This document shows positions 46,812-55,640 of a stretch of DNA of 64,000 nucleotides, one piece after another. The translations under genes were made by a program, and so were the position numbers. Numbering within the stretch: position 1 is the first letter of the stretch; each line of letters begins with the position of its first letter. Location of the stretch: assembly GCA_030263395.1 (NCBI GenBank), contig SZOW01000004.1, forward strand, positions 1-64,000. The letters run 5' to 3'. The stretch is from QUBU01 sp014337915. Lineage in GTDB: Bacteria > Pseudomonadota > Gammaproteobacteria > Steroidobacterales > GCA-2729495. The notes beneath the pieces are model-generated. The model was not told the DNA's origin. It saw only the letters and a program-made list of their open reading frames with translations, and did not search any database.

Positions 46812-47489
46812 GAGGAAGAAGCCCATCTTGATGCCAACCAGCTCGATGACGTCGTTGTCATTGAGCTTGCGTGCCTGAGAACCGATTGGCTGGCCGTTGA
46901 CCTTGGGCGGTTCGCGGTTCGGGGCGTTCTCCACCTGCACGAGGTTGTAGCCATCCGCGCGGCGCGTGATCGCTATGACCTGTACGCCCGGCTGGCCCAT
47001 GGTCGTCAGGGCCTTGTTGAGCGCCACTTCCCGGCCTGCAAAGTTGCCGTTGAGGACCTGGATCTTCGCCGAAACCGCCGCCGGGGCGGCCCGGTCTGCG
47101 CCACGGCCCGCGGCCGGCGCGGGGTGCACGCCGCTGGCGGCCATGTCGGACTTGGATAGCACCATGGTCTGGGCGAACTCGTCGTGTTCCTCGCTGTCCG
47201 TGGCGCTGTCGACGAAGCGCAGCTGGTGGCGCCCCACCGTGATGAGGTCGCCATTCTGCAATGCATGCTTCTTGATCAGCTTGCCATTGACATAGGTGCC
47301 ATTGGTGCTGTTCAGGTCTTCGAGGAACGAGTCGTTGAGGATATTGATGATCAGCGAGTGGTGCCCGCTGACCGTGGGATTATCGATGCGCACATCGTTG
47401 TCCTGGAGCCGGCCCACGGTGTACCGCTCCTTCATCATGTTGTACTCGGCCAGTACCTGGCCGTCGAGGCTGAGAATGAGGCGTGCCAT
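46806..47489 (-). CDS. protein with two FHA domains
   Basis: FHA domains bind phosphothreonine. In this 227-residue protein the first (residues ~1-95) is canonical, with VGR, SGHHSLI and NSTNGTYVNG. The second (~145-227) is degenerate: it keeps VNGQPIGSQARKLNDNDVIELVG but lacks a clear phosphate-binding Gly-Arg-Ser set. Between them EFAQTMVL resembles the Thr sites phosphorylated by bacterial Ser/Thr kinases in other FHA proteins. It is last in the kinase-PP2C-FHA operon, nine bases after PP2C, and is a likely reader or substrate of that kinase. Confidence 0.9.
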   Translation of the reverse strand: MARLILSLDGQVLAEYNMMKERYTVGRLQDNDVRIDNPTVSGHHSLIINILNDSFLEDLNSTNGTYVNGKLIKKHALQNGDLITVGRHQLRFVDSATDSEEHDEFAQTMVLSKSDMAASGVHPAPAAGRGADRAAPAAVSAKIQVLNGNFAGREVALNKALTTMGQPGVQVIAITRRADGYNLVQVENAPNREPPKVNGQPIGSQARKLNDNDVIELVGIKMGFFLD

Positions 47490-47498
47490 AGTGAAAGG

Positions 47499-48323
47499 CT
47501 ACCCAAAAAGGCTCTTGACCCTGGTGAGCAGGCCGGACCTTGCCGGGAATGGCTCGACCACCTGCGCCAGAATCACCGAGACGTTGTCCTTGCCCCCATG
47601 ATCATTGCTGAGCTGTATCAGCTGCTGACCAACGATCTCAAGATTAGCATTAAAAGTGCTGATCGTTAAGTGAATGTCTTCATCTTCGACCATATCCGGC
47701 AGGCCATCCGAACACATCAGGTAGATATCCCCCGGCAGGGCATGGTCTTCCTGGACCTCGACCTGGACCCCGGGCTCGACCCCGAGCGCCCGGGTGACGT
47801 AGTTCCGGTTGGTGGAGCGGGCGGCTTCCTCCTGCGAGTAGTAGCCGCGGTCCACCAGTTCCTGGAGCAGGGAATGGTCCATGGTGAGTTGCTCGAAGCG
47901 ACCCCGTCGCAGGCGATAGATGCGGGAATCGCCGACATGCGCGATCGATACGCGGTTGTCGTAGAACAGCAGCGCGACGATCGTGGTGCCCATGCCTTCG
48001 CACTGCGGCTGGCTCCTGGCGGTCTGGTGGATGATCTTGTTCGCCCGGGCCACGGCGTCCCGCAGGACGATGGACTGGCGCATCATCCGGCTCTCCGGGT
48101 CCAGGGCGGCTCGGTCCTCGCGCTGGCAGGCCTCGCCTACGAATTCCAGCACCGTCCGGACGGCAATGCCGCTGGCCACCTCACCCGCGTTATAGCCGCC
48201 CATGCCATCGGCGAGCACCAGCAACCCGGTATCGAGGTTGGTACCGATGGCGTCTTCGTTATGCTCACGCACACGGCCAACATCCGTGAGCTGCGCGGCG
48301 CGGATTTTGTTTCGCAGGCTCAT
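47499..48323 (-). CDS. PP2C-family Ser/Thr protein phosphatase
   Basis: The 274-residue protein is a Stp/PrpC-type metal-dependent phosphatase. Motifs are complete: NEDAIG, VLADGMGGYNAGEVAS, GMGTTIVALL, AHVGDSRIYRLR, LMCSDGLPDMV and GGKDNVSVIL, with all metal-binding Asp residues present. It has no membrane segment, so it acts in the cytosol. Its ATG overlaps the kinase stop (ATGA), implying coupled synthesis and that it reverses that kinase's phosphorylation. Confidence 0.93.
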   Translation of the reverse strand: MSLRNKIRAAQLTDVGRVREHNEDAIGTNLDTGLLVLADGMGGYNAGEVASGIAVRTVLEFVGEACQREDRAALDPESRMMRQSIVLRDAVARANKIIHQTARSQPQCEGMGTTIVALLFYDNRVSIAHVGDSRIYRLRRGRFEQLTMDHSLLQELVDRGYYSQEEAARSTNRNYVTRALGVEPGVQVEVQEDHALPGDIYLMCSDGLPDMVEDEDIHLTISTFNANLEIVGQQLIQLSNDHGGKDNVSVILAQVVEPFPARSGLLTRVKSLFG

Positions 48324-50881
48324 GACGACCGGGCTGGGGACGTTGAATCCAACCTACTACAACAGTCACGCAACGCCAATGCCATGGCTCGGCCGCTGGG
48401 GTAGCGGTCGGAGGGGTCCTTCGCGAGGGCGCGATCCAGTACGCCGTCGATGCAGGCCGGCAGGTCGTCCCGGGCCTCGCGGACCGAAGGGTGCCGCTCG
48501 TGGGCAATCTTCTGCATCAGCCTCGGGATGGAATCGGCCCGGAAGGGCGGGTTTCCCGTCAGCAGCTGGAACAGAGTGATGCCGAGGGAAAACAGGTCCG
48601 ACTGCCCGGTCACGTTCGTTCCCGCCAGTTGCTCGGGTGACATGTAGGAAGGTGTGCCCAGGATGATGCCGGTCTTGGTGCGGCTGCTGTCGGTCAGCCG
48701 GGCGATGCCGAAATCCGTGATCTTCAGGCTGTCCGTCTCGCGGTCGTACATGATGTTGGCTGGCTTGATGTCCCGGTGGACGACGTGCTGGCCATGAGCA
48801 TAGTGCAATGCCTCGGCGGCGCGCGCCATCAGTTCCAGGACGCGGCGTGGCGGCAGGAGGTTGCCAGGCTGGGCATAGTGGCTGAGTGACTTGCCCGGAA
48901 AATACTCCATTGCCAGGTAGGCGACCTGGCCGTCTTCGCCGGCGTCGTAGATGCTGATGATGTTGGGGTGGTTCAGCCGCCCGGCAGACTCGGCTTCGCG
49001 CAGGAACTGCGTCTTGGCATTGACCAGGTCGGAGTCGGTGAACTCTTCTGCCAGCGCGATCGTCTTGATCGCGACCCGACGGTTGATCTTCGGGTCGCGA
49101 CCGAGGTAGACGGTGGCCATGGCGCCGCGGCCGATGGCGTCCTCGATCTGGTAGCGGCCGATGGTCTGGCCACTGAGGACCGGCTCGTCCACTACCGGTT
49201 TCAGGACCGGGCGCAGCGCTGGCGTCTCGGGCGGCTGGCCCTGCTCACCCTGCAGGCCGCTGCGCATGCCGGCCAGCTTTTTCAGTTTCTCGCCGGCGTG
49301 CCGGTAGTCCGGGTCGATCCCGGCAAGGTGCCGTAGTACACGCTCCGCTTTCGCAAGGTCACGCTGGCGGGCATGCTCCAGCGCAACCTCGTACAGGCGC
49401 TCCTTGACGTGTGCGCTCGGGGGCTGGTGGCGCAGCACCGAGAACGCCATGTCCAGTTCGTCGCCGGCGCTGGCCTTTTCGGCTGCCGGCGCCGGGGAAC
49501 CTGCGGCAGCCACAGCCGGCAGCAGTGGTGTGCTGCCGGCGCCGGCAGCCGGATGCGCGAGGCGCACGGTGCCACTGGCCACCACGGCGAACAGCGCAAC
49601 GGAGCCGAGCTGGGTCCAGAGGCCAGGCCCGAGCAGCAGGTAGGCTTCGATCGCCAGGAGCGCAGCGCCGCCGCACAGGCCGATCATCAGCGTCAGCGCC
49701 GTCGGGATGGCGTGTCCCCAGCGCAGGATGGCTATGCCGATGAGCACCATGAGGGAGATTTCCAGCCAGTGCAGCCACGCCGGCCGCACGATGTAGTCTT
49801 CCTGCAGGATGTTCGACAGTGCGGTCGCCACCAGCAACGCAGGTGTGGCGCGGTCCTCGATCGGCGTCGCGTAGCCGGTGTCGGTGGCGGCAAGGCTGCC
49901 ATGGCCGAGGATGACGATGTGGCCGGCAACCCGCCGGGCCTCGGCATTGGATCCCAGCAACTGCCCGGCCGGCACGATATCGAACGCCGGGTGCTGGTTC
50001 TGGCCTGGATAGAAGCGCAGCAACGCGCCGGCACCACCCGAGGTGGGAATGCTGCGCTTGTCCCAGCGAATGGCGTCCACTTCCAGCGTCGGTGGCGTGC
50101 CGCTGGGGAAGGTCAGTGCCAGGGCCGCGCGCAGGGCTACGGAGGGCAAGCGCCCGCCGGCTGCGCCCACCAGCAGGTCATGGCGCCGGACGATGCCATC
50201 GGCGTCCGGCCAGAATTCGGCATGGCCCGCGCCGAGTGCCACCCGGCAGATCGGATCCGGTGGGGCCGCGACTGCGCGTACCTGTCGCATCGGGATCGCC
50301 GCAGCATCCGGCGCGGCCGTGACGGCCTCCATGAGGTGCCGGGCGCAACCACCAGTCATGGATGCAGCCGCCGTGCGCGTGCTCTCGTAGGTCGGCATGC
50401 TGATGATCGTATTGCGCAGGCTGCCGATCGCGGCAAGGGTTGCCGTGTGCAGCTCGGCGCGGTGGCGCATGGCGGTAAGCCTGCGGGCGAAGGCACTGCC
50501 GTCCGGGCCGGCGCCGCCGCGGCGCTCGATCTCGGTGAGCGCCGCGAGTTGTGCGGCATCCGGCAGGGTGTTCGCCATCGGCGGCGGGTCGAGGGCGATC
50601 ACCAGGCGAGCGCCTGCCTTGCCCAGTGCCCGGAGGACATCCGGAAACCGCGCGGCCTCCCAGAGGCTGCCCGCGCCGTCGTCCAGCTTGCTGGTATCGA
50701 CGATGACGATCTGCGGGCTGCCGGCGGTGCCTTGCAGCCCCTGGATGAGGTCGTAGAATCCCTGCTCGATCCGGGTCGAGACCGGGGCGAGCGACAGCAA
50801 GACGCCGGCCAGCAGGATGCTCAGGCCAGCCGGACCCGGCCGCAGCGAACCGCCCTTGGTGACGCTGTCCCACGCACGCAT
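48320..50881 (-). CDS. CHASE2-domain membrane Ser/Thr protein kinase
   Basis: The 853-residue protein is a transmembrane sensor kinase. A first helix (~16-33) leads to a periplasmic CHASE2 domain (~34-365) and three more helices (~370-388, 391-417, 421-441). A linker with a TPR-like repeat (AKAERVLRHLAGIDPDYRHAG) follows, then a Hanks-type kinase (~574-840). Active-site elements are complete: GRGAMATVY loop, Lys606 in VAIK, HRDIKPAN from residue 702, DFG at 723 and GTPSYMSPEQL. The ATG at 50881 is the first in frame; the longer open frame upstream is antisense to radA. The stimulus is unknown. Confidence 0.92.
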   Translation of the reverse strand: MRAWDSVTKGGSLRPGPAGLSILLAGVLLSLAPVSTRIEQGFYDLIQGLQGTAGSPQIVIVDTSKLDDGAGSLWEAARFPDVLRALGKAGARLVIALDPPPMANTLPDAAQLAALTEIERRGGAGPDGSAFARRLTAMRHRAELHTATLAAIGSLRNTIISMPTYESTRTAAASMTGGCARHLMEAVTAAPDAAAIPMRQVRAVAAPPDPICRVALGAGHAEFWPDADGIVRRHDLLVGAAGGRLPSVALRAALALTFPSGTPPTLEVDAIRWDKRSIPTSGGAGALLRFYPGQNQHPAFDIVPAGQLLGSNAEARRVAGHIVILGHGSLAATDTGYATPIEDRATPALLVATALSNILQEDYIVRPAWLHWLEISLMVLIGIAILRWGHAIPTALTLMIGLCGGAALLAIEAYLLLGPGLWTQLGSVALFAVVASGTVRLAHPAAGAGSTPLLPAVAAAGSPAPAAEKASAGDELDMAFSVLRHQPPSAHVKERLYEVALEHARQRDLAKAERVLRHLAGIDPDYRHAGEKLKKLAGMRSGLQGEQGQPPETPALRPVLKPVVDEPVLSGQTIGRYQIEDAIGRGAMATVYLGRDPKINRRVAIKTIALAEEFTDSDLVNAKTQFLREAESAGRLNHPNIISIYDAGEDGQVAYLAMEYFPGKSLSHYAQPGNLLPPRRVLELMARAAEALHYAHGQHVVHRDIKPANIMYDRETDSLKITDFGIARLTDSSRTKTGIILGTPSYMSPEQLAGTNVTGQSDLFSLGITLFQLLTGNPPFRADSIPRLMQKIAHERHPSVREARDDLPACIDGVLDRALAKDPSDRYPSGRAMALALRDCCSRLDSTSPARSS

Positions 50882-50998
50882 TTCGACATAGTATCGGCCG
50901 CGCCAGTCGCTGACTGAGAACCGGTTGGGATTCTTCCGTGGCTGGTGGTTTTTGCCGCTGGCCCGGCGGCCGCCGATGAGATCAGGATCACATTTTCC

Positions 50999-52357
50999 AT
51001 GGCCAGAACGCAGATCGCCTACAGCTGCAGCCAGTGTGGCTCGACCAGCCTGAAATGGCAGGGCCAGTGCCCTGCCTGCGGGGCCTGGAACAGCCTGGAG
51101 CCCGAGACGCGCGCCGCGGAGCCGCGCAGCCCGCGGCAACGCGCCGAGGGTGGTCCGACCCGGCTGGCGGATCTGCGGCCGCTGGCAATGGAGCGACGCC
51201 CGACGGGCATCGGTGAACTCGACCGGGTACTTGGCGGTGGGCTGGTCCCGGGCTCCATCGTCCTCGTGGGTGGCGCTCCCGGCATCGGCAAGTCGACACT
51301 GCTGCTGCAGGTGGCCGGCATCAGCCAGCCTGACTGGCCCACTCTGTACGTCAGCGGCGAGGAGTCGGCCGACCAGGTGGCCCTGCGGGCGCGCCGGCTG
51401 GGCCTCGATCCGGCCGCGGTGATGGTGTTGACCACGACCAGCGTGGACGATGTGGTGGATGCCGCCCGGCAGCTGCGCAGCGCATGCCTGATCATCGATT
51501 CCATCCAGACGATGGCAGCGGACTCCATGCCAGCGGCACCCGGGTCGCCGAGCCAGCTGCGCGAGTGCACGGCGCGACTGATCCAGCTGGCGAAGACCGC
51601 GGGGGTTGCCATCGTGCTGATCGGCCATGTCACCAAGGAGGGGATCATTGCCGGCCCGCGGATGCTCGAGCACATGGTGGATGCGGTCCTGTACTTCGAG
51701 GATGAGACCAGCAGTCGTTTTCGCCTGCTGAGGTCGGTCAAGAACCGGTTTGGCGCGGCGAATGAGTTGGGCATCTTCGCCATGAGCGAAGAGGGGCTGC
51801 GCGAAGTGCGCAATCCTTCCGCCATCTTCCTGTCACCCTCAGGGGAGCGGGTGGCGGGAGCAGCGGTCACGGTCCTGCACCAGGGTACACGGCCGCTGGT
51901 GGTCGAAGTCCAGGCGCTGACCGATCGCGGGGCTGGAGGGCCATCCCGGCGCCTCGCAGTGGGCATGGACCAGAACCGCCTGGTGCTGCTCCTGGCGGCC
52001 CTGCATCGCCATGGCGGGCTGGGTACCCACGACGATGACGTTTTCGTGAATGTCGTTGGTGGCGTGCGCATCAGCGAGACGGCGGCGGACCTGGCGCTGC
52101 TCGCCGCGGTGATGTCGAGCCATCGCGGGATCGTGCTGCCCGCCGCCACGGTGGTCTTCGGCGAGGTGGGCCTCGGCGGTGAAATCCGGCCGGTCGCTTT
52201 CGGCGAGGAGCGGATCCGCGAGGCCGCAAAGCTCGGTTTCACGCACGCGGTGGTCCCACGCGCCAACCTGCCGCGCCGGCCCGTTCCCGGCATCGAGGTT
52301 GCCGGTGTGGGGCGCCTCGCCGAGGCGCTGCGCGCCCTTGCCGTGCCGGGCGCCTAG
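50999..52357 (+). CDS. radA: DNA repair protein RadA
   Basis: RadA is a RecA-like branch-migration ATPase in recombination. The N-terminal zinc finger is CSQCGSTSLKWQGQCPACG, the Walker A is GGAPGIGKSTLLLQ, and the RadA-specific KNRFG motif is present in SVKNRFGAANELG. The C-terminal Lon-like domain is complete (GVRISETAADLALLAAV). ATG 50999 gives 452 residues. It is divergent from the kinase over 117 bases. Its TAG shares the CTAG at 52354-52357 with the stop of the convergent transporter-like gene. Confidence 0.96.
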   Translation: MARTQIAYSCSQCGSTSLKWQGQCPACGAWNSLEPETRAAEPRSPRQRAEGGPTRLADLRPLAMERRPTGIGELDRVLGGGLVPGSIVLVGGAPGIGKSTLLLQVAGISQPDWPTLYVSGEESADQVALRARRLGLDPAAVMVLTTTSVDDVVDAARQLRSACLIIDSIQTMAADSMPAAPGSPSQLRECTARLIQLAKTAGVAIVLIGHVTKEGIIAGPRMLEHMVDAVLYFEDETSSRFRLLRSVKNRFGAANELGIFAMSEEGLREVRNPSAIFLSPSGERVAGAAVTVLHQGTRPLVVEVQALTDRGAGGPSRRLAVGMDQNRLVLLLAALHRHGGLGTHDDDVFVNVVGGVRISETAADLALLAAVMSSHRGIVLPAATVVFGEVGLGGEIRPVAFGEERIREAAKLGFTHAVVPRANLPRRPVPGIEVAGVGRLAEALRALAVPGA

Positions 52358-53694
52358 GACTCCGGGGCCAGGTCGGCCGGCGTTTCTGCCGGCTGGCGGA
52401 TGCGTACGCTGTCTACGACGTTGCCGCTGATCTGCAGGATCTCGATGGCGTAGCCGTTGAGCATGAGCCTGGTGTCCTTGCGCGGAATGCTGCCGAGTTT
52501 CTCCAGGATAAGGCCATTGAGGGTCTTGGGCCCGTCGGTTGGCAGGCTCCAGTTCATCATGCGGTTGAGGACCCGGACGTTGGCGCTGGCGTCGACGATG
52601 TAGCTGCCGGAAGCCGCGTCATGGCGCGGCACGCTTGGGCCGGCCTCCGCGGGCTCGCTGGTGAAGTCACCGACGATTTCCTCCAGCAGGTCCTCCAGTG
52701 TGACGATACCCTGGATGTCGCCATATTCGTCAACCACAAACGCTGTCCGCTGGCGGCTGCGCTGGAACTGGACCAGCTGCTTGTTCAGCGGCGTGGCTTC
52801 CGGTACGAAGTATGGTTCGTCCAGCAGGGTTTCGAGAACCGCCGGTGACAGCTTCTCGGAGTAGGGATGGGCGATCAGCCGCTTGACGTGCAGCAGGCCC
52901 ACCACGTTGTCGATCGCCTCGCGGTAAACCGGCAGGCGCGTGTAACCGCTGCTGCGGATGGTGGTGATGATCCTGTCCCAGTCATCCGTGAGGTCGATAC
53001 CGACCACCTCGTTCTGGGGGATCATGATGTCCTCGACGGTGATCTCCCCGAGTTCCAGGACGCGCATCATGATCTCGTGCCGCTTGCGTGGCAGGAGCGC
53101 GCCTGACTCCGCCAGCATAGTCCGCAGTTCCTCGATGGTGAGGTTGTGGCCAGCACTGTCCTCGGGGCGCATGCCCAGCAGGCGCAGCATGCCGTTCGAA
53201 AAGAACGTGATCAACGCGACCGACCAACTGATCGGCAGCAGGAACCGCAGCAGGAAGTGATAGAAATAGGCGCCGGTGAACGCCACGCGTTCTGGGCGCA
53301 CCGCCGCGTAGGTCTTCGGCGTCACTTCGCCGAATATGAGGATCAGCACGGTGACGACGACCGTGCCGATGGCGGCGGCGGCCGGGCCGCCAAGCTGCAG
53401 CGTGGCCACGGTCACGATTCCGGCCAGTGCATTGTTGACCAGGTTGTTGCAGAACAGGATGACACCGATCAGGCGGTCTGGCCGCTTCAGCAGGTTTTCG
53501 GCAAAGCGGGCGCCGCGATGCCCGGTGCTGGCGAGATGTCGTAACCGGTAGCGGTTGACCGACATCAATGCTGTCTCGGTGCCGGAGAAAAAGGCAGAGC
53601 AGAGCAGCAGGAAGAGCATGGATCCGAACAACATGCCCAGCGGGATTTCTATGCCCAAGGTGAGGAATTCTCCTGATCCGGAAACTGCGGCCAT
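52354..53694 (-). CDS. CNNM/CBS/CorC-HlyC domain membrane protein
   Basis: The 446-residue protein has four N-terminal membrane segments (DUF21/CNNM: FSGTETALMSVNRYRLRHLA, IFGEVTPKTYAAVRPERVA), two CBS domains (EDIMIPQNEVVGIDL onward; FVVDEYGDIQGIVTLEDLLEEIVGD quoted in part) and a C-terminal CorC_HlyC domain. This matches YfjD/CorB-type proteins implicated in Mg or Co handling. In many gammaproteobacteria it neighbours ffh, as here (divergent). Transport itself is inferred from the family. Confidence 0.9.
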   Translation of the reverse strand: MAAVSGSGEFLTLGIEIPLGMLFGSMLFLLLCSAFFSGTETALMSVNRYRLRHLASTGHRGARFAENLLKRPDRLIGVILFCNNLVNNALAGIVTVATLQLGGPAAAAIGTVVVTVLILIFGEVTPKTYAAVRPERVAFTGAYFYHFLLRFLLPISWSVALITFFSNGMLRLLGMRPEDSAGHNLTIEELRTMLAESGALLPRKRHEIMMRVLELGEITVEDIMIPQNEVVGIDLTDDWDRIITTIRSSGYTRLPVYREAIDNVVGLLHVKRLIAHPYSEKLSPAVLETLLDEPYFVPEATPLNKQLVQFQRSRQRTAFVVDEYGDIQGIVTLEDLLEEIVGDFTSEPAEAGPSVPRHDAASGSYIVDASANVRVLNRMMNWSLPTDGPKTLNGLILEKLGSIPRKDTRLMLNGYAIEILQISGNVVDSVRIRQPAETPADLAPES

Positions 53695-53776
53695 CGTTGC
53701 GAATGGCCGCTGCCGGTGTCAAGGAAGCACGCTTGCCCGCCCTGGCCACCTGCGGGACGCTGGCGGTATTTGCCGG

Positions 53777-53782
53777 TAAAAT
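53777..53782 (+). promoter_or_regulatory. candidate ffh promoter -10
   Basis: TAAAAT, five of six matches, lies in the context GGTAAAATGCCG, 51 bases before the ffh start; a GGAGG Shine-Dalgarno follows at 53822-53826. A closely similar GTAAAATCCG context precedes rpsP. No clear -35 box is seen. Confidence 0.42.
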
Positions 53783-53833
53783 GCCGTCAGGTTTCGGTAA
53801 TTCCACTCCATCCACCCACCACGGAGGCCGTGC

Positions 53834-55195
53834 TTGTTCGCCAATCTGACCGACCGGCTGCGCCAGGTCGTCGACCACGTTCGCGGCCGTGGACGGCTGA
53901 CGGACGAAAACATCCAGGAAGCGGTGCGCGAGGTGCGGCGGGCGCTCATCGAGGCCGACGTTGCGCTCCCCGTGATCCGTGACCTGATCGCGCGCGTCCA
54001 GGAGCGGGCGGTTGGCACCGAGATCAACCGCAGCCTCACGCCCGGCCAGGCATTCATTGCGATTCTCCAGCAGGAAATCACTGCCCAGCTCGGTACCGAA
54101 CCGGCTGCACTCGACCTGCGCCATCGGCCGCCGGTGCCGATCCTTCTCGTCGGACTCCAGGGTGGTGGCAAGACCACGAGCGCTGGCAAGCTCGCCGTCT
54201 ACCTGAAGGAGCGCCTGGGGCGCCGCCCAATGCTGGTCAGCCTGGACACCCGGCGCCCGGCGGCGATGCTGCAGCTCGAACGGCTCGCCGCGCAGGCAGG
54301 CGTGAGTTGCGCCCCGGCAAGCCCCAGCGAGCAGCCTGCGGACATCGCCCGGCGTGCCATGGACGTGGCGCGGCGCGAGCAGGCGGACGTGCTGATCCTC
54401 GATACGGCCGGTCGCACCCGGCTGGATGACGAGCTGCTGGCGGAACTGCGGGAGTTGCATGCGCTCACCGGCCCCGCGGAAACCCTGTTCGTCCTCGACA
54501 GCATGGCCGGGCAGGATGCCGTCAATGCCGCCCGCGCGTTCGCCGCGACCCTGCCGGTCACGGGCATCATCCTCACCAAGGCGGACGGTGATGCCCGCGG
54601 CGGTGCGGCGCTCTCGGCACGTGCGATCACCGGGCAGCCGATCAAGTTCGTTGGTACGGGCGAGAAACTGCCTGCGCTCGAGGCTTTCGTTCCGGAGCGC
54701 ATGGCAACCCGTATCCTGGGTATGGGCGACGTCCTCGGCCTGGTCGAGGACATCGGCCAGAAGGTGGACAAGGCCCAGGCGGAGCGGCTTGCGCGCAAGG
54801 TGGGCAAGGGCCAGGGGTTCGACCTGGCCGATCTGCGCGAGCAGTTGCAACAGATGATGGGCATGGGTGGCCTGGAGAGCCTGCTGGCCAAGCTGCCGCT
54901 GCCGGGCGGGATGTCCGCCGACAAACTGGCCGGCCAGATGGACCCGGCCGCCCTCCGGCGCCAGATCGCGATCATCAATTCGATGACCCCGTCGGAACGG
55001 CGTTTTCCCAAGAGTATCAATGGGTCACGACGCCAGCGCATCGCGCGCGGGGCGGGGGTCGGGGTGCCGGACGTCAACCGCCTGCTGAAGCAGCATGAGC
55101 AGATGCAGAAGGTGATGAAGCGGTTTTCGAAAGGCGGCCTGCAGAAGGCCATGCGCAACATGCCGGGCGGGGCCGGGCGTTTCACTGGCCATTGA
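53834..55195 (+). CDS. ffh: signal recognition particle protein Ffh
   Basis: Ffh binds 4.5S RNA and signal sequences and targets membrane proteins to FtsY. The 453-residue protein has the N domain, the GTPase G domain (G1 GLQGGGKTTSAGKLA, DTAGR, TKADGDARGGAALS) and the M domain with MTPSERRFP and SRRQRIARGAGVGVPDVNRL. The start is TTG (FANLTDRLRQV) behind GGAGG. The P-loop has Gly where most homologues have Ala (GLQGAGKT), a mild variant. Confidence 0.96.
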   Translation: MFANLTDRLRQVVDHVRGRGRLTDENIQEAVREVRRALIEADVALPVIRDLIARVQERAVGTEINRSLTPGQAFIAILQQEITAQLGTEPAALDLRHRPPVPILLVGLQGGGKTTSAGKLAVYLKERLGRRPMLVSLDTRRPAAMLQLERLAAQAGVSCAPASPSEQPADIARRAMDVARREQADVLILDTAGRTRLDDELLAELRELHALTGPAETLFVLDSMAGQDAVNAARAFAATLPVTGIILTKADGDARGGAALSARAITGQPIKFVGTGEKLPALEAFVPERMATRILGMGDVLGLVEDIGQKVDKAQAERLARKVGKGQGFDLADLREQLQQMMGMGGLESLLAKLPLPGGMSADKLAGQMDPAALRRQIAIINSMTPSERRFPKSINGSRRQRIARGAGVGVPDVNRLLKQHEQMQKVMKRFSKGGLQKAMRNMPGGAGRFTGH

Positions 55196-55242
55196 GCCGG
55201 GATTTCTTCTTCAGAAGCTGTGCAGCCGGCGCAGGATTCCCG

Positions 55243-55248
55243 TAAAAT
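55243..55248 (+). promoter_or_regulatory. candidate rpsP operon promoter -10
   Basis: TAAAAT (five of six matches) in CCGTAAAATCCG lies 77 bases before the rpsP ATG, in the 129-base ffh/rpsP gap. TGTGCA (55219-55224) at 18 bases is a poor -35. The box and its flanks resemble those before ffh. Confidence 0.42.
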
Positions 55249-55324
55249 CCGACGTTTGCGCGAGCGCCAGGTCCCTGAAGGCAGGCATCACCGGCGCTGC
55301 AAGAGCCAGAGGAAACGATCGAGC

Positions 55325-55600
55325 ATGGTGACTATTCGACTCAGCCGCGGCGGGACGACCAAGCGGCCGTTTTATCACATCGTCGCGACTGACCACCGTA
55401 ACCGGCGGGATGGCCGGTACCTGGAGCGTCTCGGTTTCTTCAATCCGATTGCTGCGGGCCGGGACACGGCGTTGCAAATCGACCTGGCCCGTGTCGAGTA
55501 CTGGCAGGGCCAGGGAGCGCAGCTCTCGGCGCGGGTCTCCGCCCTGCTGGATGACTATCGCGCGGCGCAACAGCCTGCGACGGGGGCCGCGGCCGCCTGA
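55325..55600 (+). CDS. rpsP: 30S ribosomal protein S16
   Basis: The 91-residue S16 starts MVTIRLSRGGTTKRPFYHIV, with DGRYLERLGFFNP in the middle, and ends in an Ala-rich tail. It is an assembly protein of the 30S body. It opens the standard rpsP-rimM-trmD-rplS operon. ATG 55325 is the natural start; the upstream open frame has no homology. Confidence 0.97.
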   Translation: MVTIRLSRGGTTKRPFYHIVATDHRNRRDGRYLERLGFFNPIAAGRDTALQIDLARVEYWQGQGAQLSARVSALLDDYRAAQQPATGAAAA

Positions 55601-55640
55601 GCGCGGCGCGGGACTCGCAAAGTTCGCGCGGGGTTCGCGG

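Noticed and set aside
49373..50917. Open frame of 514 codons antisense to the CHASE2 kinase gene
   Set aside because: The kinase on the other strand has complete domains; the antisense frame has none.
50882..51673. Upstream in-frame extension of the kinase gene over radA
   Set aside because: It lies fully antisense to the conserved radA gene and has no signal or domain; the ATG at 50881 directly precedes the first membrane helix.
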